Of a DNA stretch of 64,000 bases, positions 1 to 8,753 are shown one piece after another. This stretch comes from CBDCYH01 sp965224105 (lineage in GTDB: Bacteria; Bacteroidota; Rhodothermia; Rhodothermales; JABDKH01): the NCBI GenBank assembly GCA_965224105.1, contig CBDCYH010000002.1, forward strand, positions 1,736,001 through 1,800,000, given 5' to 3'. Within the stretch, counting starts at the first letter, position 1, and the number at the start of each line of letters is the position of its first letter. A program made the translations under genes and the position numbers. Below the pieces are notes generated by a model. It ran no database searches, was not told where the DNA came from, and saw only the letters and a list, made by a program, of their open reading frames with translations.

Positions 1-1
1 C

Positions 2-592
2 ACCCGGACGCTCATTGCTGCCAGCAATGCCGTGAGTCGTTTTGCACCCGGGATAGTTTTCGGATTCATCCTGGCTGGCCTCCTGATAATGCGTTACCGC
101 TCGCAATCCCGAATTAGGCGGCTCGCTGAGTCAGCGCAAATCAGATTACCCTTCTTTGGGCGAATCTATCGAAGCGGGCTGACCGCACGTTTTTGCAGGA
201 CCGTTGGGACAATGCTCGACAGCGGGATCCCGTTGGCTGATTCACTAAAATATTTACAATCAGTCGAAACAAGTCCGAGGCTAAAGCGGGACGTCGCGAG
301 AATGGTTGATAGCGTGAACCTGGGCGGCGACGTGTCAAGCGCGGTACAGACCCAAACGAGTATCCTGCCACCGATGTGTATCGCGTTCATCGGGGTTGGA
401 GAGGAGAGCGGGCGGCTCGTTGAGGTGCTCAACTATCTTGCGGATCATTTTCAGCGGGAGGTCGAGACATCCGTGGGTCTCATCACCACCATTCTTGAGC
501 CAGCCCTTATCGTTTTCATTGGACTCGTTGTGGGCGGCATACTTATCGCCCTCTACCTGCCGATCTTCGAGCTGTCATCGGTAGTGACGTAG
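2..592 (+). CDS. Type II secretion/type IV pilus inner-membrane F protein, C-terminal part (5' partial)
   Basis: The frame is open to the left window edge, so this is the C-terminal half (about 197 codons) of a protein that is normally about 400 residues. A transmembrane segment (FGFILAGLLIM) is followed by a GspF/PilC-type helical domain with the family pattern of a short Gly-Ile-Pro turn (DSGIPLADSL), a GEESGRL segment and a C-terminal membrane helix. Family knowledge: GspF/PilC is the polytopic platform protein that connects the assembly ATPase with the pseudopilus or pilus. A GTG at 32 could be read as a start, but the upstream codons continue the frame without a stop. The next gene is on the opposite strand. 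Confidence 0.8.
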   Translation, partial: TRTLIAASNAVSRFAPGIVFGFILAGLLIMRYRSQSRIRRLAESAQIRLPFFGRIYRSGLTARFCRTVGTMLDSGIPLADSLKYLQSVETSPRLKRDVARMVDSVNLGGDVSSAVQTQTSILPPMCIAFIGVGEESGRLVEVLNYLADHFQREVETSVGLITTILEPALIVFIGLVVGGILIALYLPIFELSSVVT

Positions 593-634
593 CAGTAGCT
601 ACTCGCGGGCAAGGAGTACGATCATCCCGCCCGA

Positions 635-2827
635 CTAGTCGGCTATGACAAGGGGTGCCGTAACAGTTGAATTATCCTTTTCCGTAACCCGCACCATGTA
701 GAATCCGCTTGCCGCATCCAGTCCCGCAAGCGACACCATCCGTGAGTGGTCCAAAGTCCGGGAATACACGGATCTCCCGGTGAGGTCAAAGACCTCAAGC
801 TTGCCGTCAACCTGCAGCGAGAGAAACACCGTGATGTCGTCTCCTCTTCCCGCTGGAAGAGGGTAGACGTCCATCGCCAATTCCGGCCTGTGCGCGGACT
901 CGCCCTCCTGACCAAGGTAATAGCGCTCTGCTTTTGTGAACGCGTCAACACCAATCACTTCGCCCATCTTGCGTCCGGGGATGTCGTCGGCTGGCGGATG
1001 AATGCCGCCCCAGATTCTCGACAGGGCTGACTGGTGCGCGGCGTCGCGGTAGGTCGCCCACTGTAATGTTACGTCAACGCTCGGTCCGCGCTCGAACACC
1101 AGGAAATTGTTCGCGGGAGCATGAAACTCTGCGAGCCCGCCGGGAAAGAAATCATCCCCCGTGAAAAGCGTGAGCACTTCGGCCGCTGCGCGCGAAAAAG
1201 TTGAGTGTCCCGACACGTATCCCGCAAAAGGCGGAGTAATAAATGTCGGCCGTTGGTAGGGCCACCAGTTTTCTGCAAGTATCCAGTCCACTCCGGCAAT
1301 TTCTGTCTGCGGATCCTCGATGTAGTCCGGTCCGCGCCAGGCTCGTAGCTTGATCTTGCCGACGTGCTGCTGCTGGTTACCAGCAAGCGAATCACCCGAC
1401 TCGACCGTCTCGATGAACCCCGGCACGAGCGGAATACCGCCGACGTGGAAATTGGTCTTTGATGGATCGGTGCATTGCCCGCGGTCGGCCATGGAGCGAA
1501 TGGCGGAAATGGGTCGGATGTAATCGTACCATCCCTTTGCACCCCACGCGGCGATGGCAGCGTCGTGCATCGCGCCGCCCAGCGCGAAGTATCCTTTTAC
1601 GTCCCACTCGAGGTTGGACAAGGCAGGACCGACGGAGCGAAACCTTTTTTCGAGTTGTGGATGATCACTAACGTAGTTGAAAATTGTGAACCAATGTCCG
1701 GGAGGGGTCTCCGAGTCCGGACCGTCGGCCCAGAATTCCGCGAGCACCCGGGCGAAGTCAGCCCGCGGCACGATCTGCGGTGTATAGGCCGCACCGGTTT
1801 TGGGATTGACGGTGTATCCGCTGCCTGCGTCGCCACCATTTTCGAAATCATAAAAGTCGCGGTAGGCCTCGAGCGTTTGTGGAAGCTCGCTGATGTTGCC
1901 CACGGAAGCCGGCGAGATGTCGATCAGCGTTGAGTCGGATGGGTCGAGGTGGGCGGACCAGGCAGCGACCAGCGCAAACCCCCAGAGGTACTCGTCCGAT
2001 TGGTCGGTCGCGCGCAACGTATCGACCAGCGGCGGCCTCCCGGGATCGTGATAGACACGGTACAGGTTGGTGTTGCGCGTGTAGTCGGTTGCATCAGATG
2101 CATCCAGCGCAAAGCCCGGCACCAGACCCCACTCGGGGCTGAGGAATTCGGGAGTGCTAATCGGCTGCGGGTTACCCGACTGGTCGATAAAAATTCCGAG
2201 TGTGAGTGGTTGCCACCGGTTGGGATCCTGGATCGTCGGGTTGCCGGCGAATTCGGGGACGAGCGGATCATTCACTGGCTCGTAGAAAGTGTTGCGGTAC
2301 CTGTCGGGCTCATTCGAATTGTCGCGCAGTCCGAAGGCGATGATGCACTCTGCGATGTAGTTACCGAGCGCAGCGGGGGATCCGGTGCTGAAGTCAGTCG
2401 ACGTGAACGCTATGTCGTGCGACTGCGCGGTGAAGAGGGAATCCAGGCGCGGGAGGGAGGTCACCCGGCCGGGCGAAAGTGCAAATCGGTGGCGGCTCAC
2501 TCGATACGCAGCGTAGCTGATCGCTTCTTCTTGCGCCGCGACTACCGATCCGGTGGGTACCGGGATGTCTTCGACGGGGCAAGCGAACCCCGCCACGGTC
2601 TTGCCCAGAAAGTACGGTTCGGCTACGGGGTCGAACACCGCCCACGCATCGTACATCGCGGCTGATGTATGGAACAGGTTGCGGGCGTGCACGGTTGGGC
2701 GGGCGAAGTCCGTGCGGATAGTTTCGAGGATAGCGTCGTTCCACACCCGGGCCACAGAATGCTGCGCGGAAGACCACTGGGTGGTAACCGCGAACAATCC
2801 GATAAAGATGCAGGCTGCGCGTTTCAT
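635..2827 (-). CDS. Vanadium-dependent haloperoxidase/PAP2-fold protein with T9SS sorting domain
   Basis: 730 residues. An N-terminal signal peptide (about 21 residues, ending SSAQ) leads into an all-alpha vanadium haloperoxidase/acid phosphatase-like domain. The anion-site motifs are visible: YVSGHSTFSRA near residue 540 and GGIHPPADDIPGRKMG near residue 609, which carry the His and Arg that hold vanadate or phosphate in this superfamily. The last 75 residues (from about MDVYPLPAGR) form a T9SS type A sorting domain, so the protein should be exported and attached at the cell surface or released. Whether it oxidises halides or acts as a phosphatase cannot be told from the sequence. ATG start at 2827. 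It stands alone between genes of different function. Confidence 0.85.
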   Translation of the reverse strand: MKRAACIFIGLFAVTTQWSSAQHSVARVWNDAILETIRTDFARPTVHARNLFHTSAAMYDAWAVFDPVAEPYFLGKTVAGFACPVEDIPVPTGSVVAAQEEAISYAAYRVSRHRFALSPGRVTSLPRLDSLFTAQSHDIAFTSTDFSTGSPAALGNYIAECIIAFGLRDNSNEPDRYRNTFYEPVNDPLVPEFAGNPTIQDPNRWQPLTLGIFIDQSGNPQPISTPEFLSPEWGLVPGFALDASDATDYTRNTNLYRVYHDPGRPPLVDTLRATDQSDEYLWGFALVAAWSAHLDPSDSTLIDISPASVGNISELPQTLEAYRDFYDFENGGDAGSGYTVNPKTGAAYTPQIVPRADFARVLAEFWADGPDSETPPGHWFTIFNYVSDHPQLEKRFRSVGPALSNLEWDVKGYFALGGAMHDAAIAAWGAKGWYDYIRPISAIRSMADRGQCTDPSKTNFHVGGIPLVPGFIETVESGDSLAGNQQQHVGKIKLRAWRGPDYIEDPQTEIAGVDWILAENWWPYQRPTFITPPFAGYVSGHSTFSRAAAEVLTLFTGDDFFPGGLAEFHAPANNFLVFERGPSVDVTLQWATYRDAAHQSALSRIWGGIHPPADDIPGRKMGEVIGVDAFTKAERYYLGQEGESAHRPELAMDVYPLPAGRGDDITVFLSLQVDGKLEVFDLTGRSVYSRTLDHSRMVSLAGLDAASGFYMVRVTEKDNSTVTAPLVIAD

Positions 2828-2879
2828 GGGGAAGTGTCGCTACGAATAGTGTATCAGAGTGGTATCGTCCCGAAGTGCG

Positions 2880-5800
2880 TTATGGGTAAGGCGGATGCGA
2901 TGTTTCTGATGGCTGGAGCCGTAGTTGGGGCCGACTGCAAGAAACAAGCGCGACAATTGCCGCGGGTATCAACAACGTGGACGCAAACAAACCACCCACC
3001 ACGGTTACCGACAGGCCAGTCCAAAAATTAGACTGATCAGGAAAGAGTAGGAGTGGAAGCATTGCGACAATGGTCGTGAGGGTCGTCGTCCACATGGGGC
3101 GAAGTCTATTCCTCACCGCCAAACGAATTGCGACGGCGTTTTCGATTGTCGGTCGCAAACTACGCACCGCTCGATACCGATCCACCAGAAGTATACTATC
3201 GTTCACCGCAATCCCGACAAGGAGAATCAGTCCGATGAACGCTCCTTCTGCAAAGACGGACTCTGTCCACAGGAATCCCAACCCTACTCCGATTCCAGCC
3301 AGAGGGACCGACACCAACACTAGCCACGGAAGTCGCCACGACTCGAACACGGACGCAGTTACTAGGAAAACGATGAACGCGGTGCCAGCCAACATCCAGA
3401 AGAGCGATCGCGCAACCTCTTCGGTCACAAAACTAAACTGGCGCTTCTCCAGCCTGTAGCCGGGACTAACAGCAAAAGTGCTAAGTGCCCTGTCCAAATA
3501 CTGATTTCCGAGTCGAGATGGGCCGCGGTAGTCGACTCTCATGTACCGCTTGTACTGCTGATCCTCTCGCTCGATCGCAGACGGGGTTTCTTTGATCACA
3601 TACGAGCTTAAACTGAACGTCGTCGAGTCACCCGCATGGATTGGAGTGTTGATGAGTGTTTCCACGTCGGTCTTCTCGGCATCGGCAATAGCTATTCGGA
3701 CAGGCACCAGAGGCTGATCATCAATCTGCGTATGAAAACTAGGGAAGCGGGTGGACAACATTGGTCGTAAAATACTTGCAACACCTGCGCTTGACACACC
3801 GGAGTAGGCGTGATTGTCTGCCCGCCAATCGAACTGCAAAAGTTGTCGTGACTCGGTGAAAAACCCATACCTACTCGCGCTGAGGTCTACACCTGCAACG
3901 CGACGACTGCCGGCTTTCAATCTTTCGGCAAATCGTTCGCACATGCTTTGCAAATCATCATAGTTGGGTCCCCACGCCTGGACAACAAAACCGCTTATTC
4001 CGCCACCTATTCCGCCGAAGTATCCTTCGGGGAGGAGGCCGCTAACGCTTACTCGAATTCCGGCTAGTTGCACTGCTTCGCGGATTAGTTTCTCGCGCAA
4101 CACATATGGCTCGGGTTTGCTTAGTGCGCCCTCGAGAAATTCCACTCGCATGTAGGCGCTCTGCTCGCGAACGGTGACCACAGTCCGACTAACTGATTCG
4201 TCAGCCAACGCGAACGCTTCGAAATTCTTGATCACTGTATCTGAGCGATCGACTGTATTCCCGGGTGGGAAAGAAAGCGAAACGCGCACCTGATCATTTG
4301 GTTGTCTGTTCCAGCGCTGACCATAGTCTACGTTCTTGAAAAACCTCCTTGACACTCCACCCACAATGGGATCAATTTTGTCTCGAAGTGAACGTATGCC
4401 CGTCGAGCCCACGGTCTCATTGTACAACTGAGAAAGCCTTTGCTGTGGTCTCGGCGAATCGGTATCGATGGTAATCTGATTGGGGAGCAGCCACGTTGGA
4501 ATTCCAATGAGAAGAACGAGAAGTACGAGTGTAAGCTTTGGGAACTTCGAGACAGCCTTGTAGGGTATCGCCGCCCATGTTCGACCTCGACGCCAGGAAT
4601 GTGTCGCGCGGTGCGGAAGCCACCGACTTAATGGCGGGATAACAAGACCCGCACTCGCCAACGAAGCAAGTACAGTGATCGCTGTCAAGACGGCAAAGGG
4701 GAGGAATATTTTGCGCAGGTCTCCCGACAAATAGACAAGCGGGATGATAACTGCGACAGTTGTTAGAGTACCACCCACCAACGGAAGGAAAACGGTCTTA
4801 AGTGCATCGCTGCAGACAGTGTGAAACGATTTGCTCACCGTTTTGCGCGCTGCAATCTGCTCGATGATTACGATGGATGCATCTACGATGAGGCCGCAGA
4901 CAAGTACGAGACCAGCAATAGTCAGGAGATTGAAGGTTAGGCCGAGTGGACGCATCAAAAGGAATGCAATACCAAAAGCAACAGCAGTACTTAGTGCTAC
5001 CAATGCCACAGCCCTGACACTCTTCAGCATAAAAACGAGTACGAGGATGACGAGGATCAGACCAATTCCGCCGCGAATACGGAGGTCAGCTAATTGGTCG
5101 CGAACCTCCTCACTTTTATCATCGAGGATGATGAATCGGATTTCGTCGCCAAACTCGGCGTCCATCTCCGCCAACCTCTCGTGTATTTGTTCAGCAACTT
5201 CTATCAGATGGCTGCCGCGTGCACGATCGATCCGCATGTTGACAACAGAGTTTCCATCGACTCTACTAATAGATCGGGTTGGTGCAGGGGACAGGGTGAT
5301 CGTAGCAACATCCTTCAATCGAATGAGCTGGCCCGATGTGGTCCTGACTGGTGCGTCGGCAATTTTAGACAATTCTGTCTCTCGCCATCGAAGAAGAAGT
5401 TGAGCTTCGCCATCGGAGCGGAGCCTGCCGTACGCATCATCCGTAAACAGGTCTGCTAGCGTTATCCTGATGTCGTTGATCGAGACGCCGTACAGTTCCA
5501 ACTTTGAGCTTGCCGGTTCTACCAGGAGCTCCAGATGGGTGCCGCCGAGTATTTCAATCTCACCAATTCCGACAATACTCTGCAGACGAGGTGTGATCGA
5601 TTCCTCAACAATCGTTCGCAGAATATCCGGATTCTGCGTGCCTACCGCTTGCACCTCCATGAATCCTCGCTCGTCTTTAAGAGCATCAGGAACCTTCTTA
5701 CTCAACCGTGGAACCACGCGGTCTGGAAGTGATTTTCTCAGGATGCCAAGCCGTTCATTCACCTGGGCCACGTAGACGCTTAGCGGGGTCGAGTCGGAGA

Positions 5801-6071
5801 CTTGGAGCGTGATCGTAGCGACTCCTTCTTCGGAGTAACTCTGCACGTGCTCCGTACCGGGAATACTTTGGACAGTGCGCTCGATTGGTGAGGTGATGTA
5901 TCTCTCCACCGCGCGCGGCGATGCGCCCGGCCAACTAGCGCGGATACCAACCTCCGGGAGTTCAAGCTGCGGGGCCCACTCTAACGGCGTATTCGCTGCA
6001 GACCAAATCCCCGCCGCGACTATCGCGATGGACACCGCCAGAACTGCTATCGGTCGATTGAGGAGCGGCAT
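2880..6071 (-). CDS. RND-family efflux permease (AcrB/CusA-like), copy 1
   Basis: 1063 residues, normal for an RND inner-membrane pump. The N-terminus (MPLLNRPIAVLAVS) begins TM1. A periplasmic porter domain follows, then a TM2-6 block including the acidic TM4 segment CGLIVDASIVIIEQ, a second porter domain and TM8-12 near the C-terminus. The ATG at 6071 is chosen over a TTG at 6083 because the truncated paralogue at 8239-8322 starts at the equivalent ATG. No membrane-fusion protein or outer-membrane factor gene is adjacent. Instead it follows, after about 220 bp, a peptide/propeller/CBM48-like gene set on the same strand. Substrate unknown. Confidence 0.9.
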   Translation of the reverse strand: MPLLNRPIAVLAVSIAIVAAGIWSAANTPLEWAPQLELPEVGIRASWPGASPRAVERYITSPIERTVQSIPGTEHVQSYSEEGVATITLQVSDSTPLSVYVAQVNERLGILRKSLPDRVVPRLSKKVPDALKDERGFMEVQAVGTQNPDILRTIVEESITPRLQSIVGIGEIEILGGTHLELLVEPASSKLELYGVSINDIRITLADLFTDDAYGRLRSDGEAQLLLRWRETELSKIADAPVRTTSGQLIRLKDVATITLSPAPTRSISRVDGNSVVNMRIDRARGSHLIEVAEQIHERLAEMDAEFGDEIRFIILDDKSEEVRDQLADLRIRGGIGLILVILVLVFMLKSVRAVALVALSTAVAFGIAFLLMRPLGLTFNLLTIAGLVLVCGLIVDASIVIIEQIAARKTVSKSFHTVCSDALKTVFLPLVGGTLTTVAVIIPLVYLSGDLRKIFLPFAVLTAITVLASLASAGLVIPPLSRWLPHRATHSWRRGRTWAAIPYKAVSKFPKLTLVLLVLLIGIPTWLLPNQITIDTDSPRPQQRLSQLYNETVGSTGIRSLRDKIDPIVGGVSRRFFKNVDYGQRWNRQPNDQVRVSLSFPPGNTVDRSDTVIKNFEAFALADESVSRTVVTVREQSAYMRVEFLEGALSKPEPYVLREKLIREAVQLAGIRVSVSGLLPEGYFGGIGGGISGFVVQAWGPNYDDLQSMCERFAERLKAGSRRVAGVDLSASRYGFFTESRQLLQFDWRADNHAYSGVSSAGVASILRPMLSTRFPSFHTQIDDQPLVPVRIAIADAEKTDVETLINTPIHAGDSTTFSLSSYVIKETPSAIEREDQQYKRYMRVDYRGPSRLGNQYLDRALSTFAVSPGYRLEKRQFSFVTEEVARSLFWMLAGTAFIVFLVTASVFESWRLPWLVLVSVPLAGIGVGLGFLWTESVFAEGAFIGLILLVGIAVNDSILLVDRYRAVRSLRPTIENAVAIRLAVRNRLRPMWTTTLTTIVAMLPLLLFPDQSNFWTGLSVTVVGGLFASTLLIPAAIVALVSCSRPQLRLQPSETSHPPYP

Positions 6072-6288
6072 TTTTAGCGACAATTGTTAACCGAAGTATC
6101 GACAATTTCTGAGCCCAGGCAAAGTCAATGTTGACGACGATGGATTTTCTGTGTGTCGTGTTTTTGCAATGCGCCCATTTATTCATTGAGGCTAAAGCAA
6201 AGAATTCGCAACGACAATTGAGCTAATTGCAGTCCGCGAGGCGCAGAAACACCCTCAAAGACCAACTTGCGTCGCATAGGATCTGAAG

Positions 6289-6657
6289 TTAGTCGCCCTT
6301 TTTAACGGGTTGGAAGACCATCGAGCGTGTACCCGTTCTATGATTAATCGTTGTGGGATTAAGCGGGTCGAGGATCCAGTTTTCGTTGATCATGAATGCG
6401 TAGGCCACCGGTCTACCCGGGTTTTCGATCCTGGCAAACCAAACCGAGTCTTGGAAGGCCATCAAAGCAGAGTCAAAACGATCTTCACCGAGAGCATTGG
6501 TCCCGATTCTTACCTGCGGATAATCATTATCCTTGAAGGTTAATGTCAGGACTTCACCATCTTCCTCGACGATCACCGATTGGGGCAGGTTAGGTTTTGT
6601 GCTACACCCAAAGACTAACATCGGCAGGAGAACCCAAATTTTAATCAGAGAAGGCAT
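6289..6657 (-). CDS. Small lipoprotein with CBM48/AMPK-beta-like glycogen-binding fold, copy 1
   Basis: 122 residues. A lipoprotein signal (LLPMLVFGCS, Cys at about 18) precedes one beta-rich domain. Its C-terminal half (VAYAFMINENWILDPLNPT) matches the CBM48/AMPK1 pattern of Tyr-x-Phe-x-Ile-(Asn/Asp)-x-x-Trp-x-x-Asp-Pro-x-x-Pro. In that family the fold binds alpha-glucan, but here a substrate is only inferred. The start overlaps the end of the upstream propeller gene by 17 nt, suggesting coupled translation. A paralogue sits at the same place in the neighbouring cassette (8403-8753). The lipoprotein call is firm; the fold assignment rests on this motif alone. Confidence 0.7.
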   Translation of the reverse strand: MPSLIKIWVLLPMLVFGCSTKPNLPQSVIVEEDGEVLTLTFKDNDYPQVRIGTNALGEDRFDSALMAFQDSVWFARIENPGRPVAYAFMINENWILDPLNPTTINHRTGTRSMVFQPVKKGD

Positions 6658-7687
6658 CTATGCACCACTCCTGGACCTGATTCTCGACAGTCTCTCCTTC
6701 ATCCGGACTGACTATGTTTAACATGAAGACGCAATCACCGAAGCTGGTTGTGAATTTGGCGAACGGCTGGGTGTCAAAACCGTTCGGTACAATGATGTTA
6801 TCCACCAAGTCATGCGACCGATTGTAAAAGTATAGCCGTAGCTCTCTTGGCAGATCATTATTGACGGGTCCTGGATTGTCTTGAATTTGGACAACGAGGA
6901 AATTGTCCGATCCAAGTATCCCCACAACTGCGCTTCTACCACTCATGTATGAAGACAAATCATCTCTTGAACTGAGCGAACCCCCGAACGGAGTATCGAC
7001 AAACTTTGAATCATCTATCTGGAAGTCGCCTTTCGAAAAGTCTGTCAAGTCGATCCACCAAACGGTCTTTTTGTCTGGTCTGACATAGTATACCCGCCCT
7101 TGCCATTCGGCAATCCAACCTGCTTGTCCATCGAGCCTGCGTAGCGCACGGAGCTCGGTGGAAATCCTGCCGACCGCTTCAACAAAGCGACCCTTTGCCA
7201 AATCGTAGAACCTGACGAGGTTTGCCTGGAATCCTACCGTGGTGTAGAGGACGAGATAGTTTTTTGTAAGAACGAAATCGTCTATCGCCTGCCGGAATCC
7301 ATCGATTGTAGAATAGACTTTCCCAGATGAGAAGTTAATTAAAGTAAACCGGCGAGTGCGACTGTCCCAAACTGCGAGTGTATCTTTAAAGGCTGAGAGA
7401 CGGAACGGATTCAGGAATTCACCTGGACCCGCTCCATCACGTCCAATCGTTCGTCTCTGGAAACCTTCACCGTCATGAATAGCAGGAATAGCATTCCAGC
7501 TGGATGTTGCGAAATTTCCATCTGCCAGAGCGTCAAATACAGGCAAACCGCCAATTGATTCTAACGAATCGCTAAGAGTGAATACACGATTCAAAGTTAG
7601 TTTCAGTTCGGACTTTTCGCCCACTAGTGCTTGGGCGTAGGCGAAATGGCTACAGCAGAGAGTGAGGGTGAGGAATAGGGCTCTCAT
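6641..7687 (-). CDS. Secreted 6-bladed beta-propeller protein, cassette 1
   Basis: 348 residues from the ATG at 7687; a TTG reading at 7696 is possible. The signal peptide MRALFLTLTLCCSHFAYAQ ends in a signal peptidase I-type AYAQ site. The body is a repeat protein of the Bacteroidota 6-bladed propeller family, recognised by the first-blade signature GRDGAGPGEF (about residues 82-91) and by repeated strands ending in D-(S/x)-R-x-R. Such proteins are periplasmic or surface-exposed and have no assigned reaction. It lies between the Cys-rich peptide gene (7725-7943) and the CBM48-like lipoprotein, all on one strand, so an operon is likely. Confidence 0.82.
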   Translation of the reverse strand: MRALFLTLTLCCSHFAYAQALVGEKSELKLTLNRVFTLSDSLESIGGLPVFDALADGNFATSSWNAIPAIHDGEGFQRRTIGRDGAGPGEFLNPFRLSAFKDTLAVWDSRTRRFTLINFSSGKVYSTIDGFRQAIDDFVLTKNYLVLYTTVGFQANLVRFYDLAKGRFVEAVGRISTELRALRRLDGQAGWIAEWQGRVYYVRPDKKTVWWIDLTDFSKGDFQIDDSKFVDTPFGGSLSSRDDLSSYMSGRSAVVGILGSDNFLVVQIQDNPGPVNNDLPRELRLYFYNRSHDLVDNIIVPNGFDTQPFAKFTTSFGDCVFMLNIVSPDEGETVENQVQEWCIDAFSD

Positions 7688-7724
7688 CACCAACAATCAC
7701 AACTCGTTAGAGTCATCGACACGC

Positions 7725-7943
7725 TTACAGGCAGACCTCTGATCCACCTTGTTCGCAGTAGCGATTCGGATTGCTAGGTGGCCCATAAACCTCCCAGCAA
7801 GGGTGACCTGTTGACGTACAGGGTTCGTCAGCTCTGCAGTCATTAATGGTAGAAGGTATTTCTGAAGAGAGCGAAGACACTAAGGTAGCGCTACTAAGGA
7901 AAAGTGCCAACATGAACGTCGAAAGCAATGTTCTTCTTTTCAT
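7725..7943 (-). CDS. Small secreted cysteine-rich peptide, cassette 1
   Basis: 72 residues from the ATG at 7943 (MKRRTLLSTFMLALFLSS); a GTG 33 nt upstream is less likely because it adds a polar extension before the signal. A cleavable-looking signal peptide is followed by a mature part of about 40 residues with five cysteines and the C-terminal end GGSEVCL. The nearby peptide at 9817-10032 ends GGSENCL, so the two belong to one family although the middles differ. Position and size recall the NVEALA-type peptides found beside 6-bladed propellers in Bacteroidales, but the NVEALA motif itself is absent. It is the first gene of the minus-strand cassette. Function unknown. Confidence 0.68.
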   Translation of the reverse strand: MKRRTLLSTFMLALFLSSATLVSSLSSEIPSTINDCRADEPCTSTGHPCWEVYGPPSNPNRYCEQGGSEVCL

Positions 7944-8238
7944 TTTTCTTATTGGATTAGATTGTTCGATATTCACGGCACATTAAGACAGCGACTTTTC
8001 ATTTTCTAGTTCACATTTGAATTCATTTTTGCTGGCGTGCCCACCATTGAAAGAGACAAAGTTTGGATGAGGCAGGATTATTGAAAACCGACAGCCTTAC
8101 GGAAAATAGGCTTTTTGTGCCCATGGTTTATTCACGAGACTTGGGACTTTGGATTTCCTGGCGTCCGAACCGCGGGACTCTCGATCGTAGCCAACAACCT
8201 GCTTGAACTAGCCACTCTGCCCAGAAGCTGCGTAAACC

Positions 8239-8322
8239 TGTGTTTGCGGCTGACCATATTCCCGCCGCAACGATTGCGAGCGAAACCGCTAGGACCGCTA
8301 TCGGACGGTTTAGAAGGGGCAT
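8239..8322 (-). pseudogene. Truncated second RND permease gene (first 28 codons only)
   Basis: The 28 codons starting at ATG 8322 encode a segment that differs from the start of the RND permease at 2880-6071 at a single residue (Leu for Ile in the IAVLAVS(L/I)AIVAAG stretch). Homology stops after SAANT, and unrelated sequence follows to a stop at 8128. Many third codon positions differ between the two copies, so the copy diverged under protein-level constraint before it was cut down. It lies directly downstream of the second peptide/propeller/CBM48-like set, exactly where the intact pump sits in the first set. Confidence 0.85.
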
Positions 8323-8402
8323 GGGCGTAGGTAGTAACTCGGAATAGTATCGTCATTTTCTATCGGTCGGGAAAGGTCCGGCGATGGGTATTGAGCGATG
8401 AA

Positions 8403-8753
8403 CTAGAGCTCTACAACCGATTTCTGTAGAGAGTCCTTCGTCGCAATCGGATTGGAAGGATCCAGCTGCCAGCTACCGTCGATCAAGAACGCGTACTCGA
8501 ATTTTCGCTTGGGGTTGTCGAGGGTGATTTGCCAGTGCTCACCGTGATACTCCATTGAGAGCAGCTCCCATTGTTCGAGTCGCCTATTCGAACCCAGGAC
8601 AACACTTGAATAGCCGTGGTCATCAATGCTTATGGTGATACGCTCGTCGGACACGACAATAGAGCCGGGAATATCCGCTGTTTTACTCCTGGTACAAGAG
8701 CTCGAAGCCTGGGTGACCGCCAACAGTAAGAAAATTATGCTAGTCGTCTTCAT
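8403..8753 (-). CDS. Small lipoprotein with CBM48/AMPK-beta-like fold, copy 2
   Basis: 116 residues from the ATG at 8753 (MKTTSIIFLLLAVTQASSSC; lipidated Cys at about 20). The longer in-frame extension to 8849 would run inside the propeller gene and hide the lipoprotein signal. The C-terminal segment FEYAFLIDGSWQLDPSNP matches the AMPK-beta/CBM48 glycogen-binding consensus more closely than copy 1 does. The start overlaps the upstream propeller gene by 14 nt. Same gene order as cassette 1, so the two cassettes are duplicates. Ligand unknown. Confidence 0.72.
   Translation of the reverse strand: MKTTSIIFLLLAVTQASSSCTRSKTADIPGSIVVSDERITISIDDHGYSSVVLGSNRRLEQWELLSMEYHGEHWQITLDNPKRKFEYAFLIDGSWQLDPSNPIATKDSLQKSVVEL

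Noticed and set aside
10..180. Possible separate start of the first gene at GTG 32
   Set aside because: The frame is open to the window edge and the protein lacks the N-terminal GspF domain, so the real start is outside.
1949..2665. 238-codon open frame on the plus strand inside the haloperoxidase gene
   Set aside because: It lies fully antisense to a well-supported gene, without homology or signal; typical GC-rich shadow frame.
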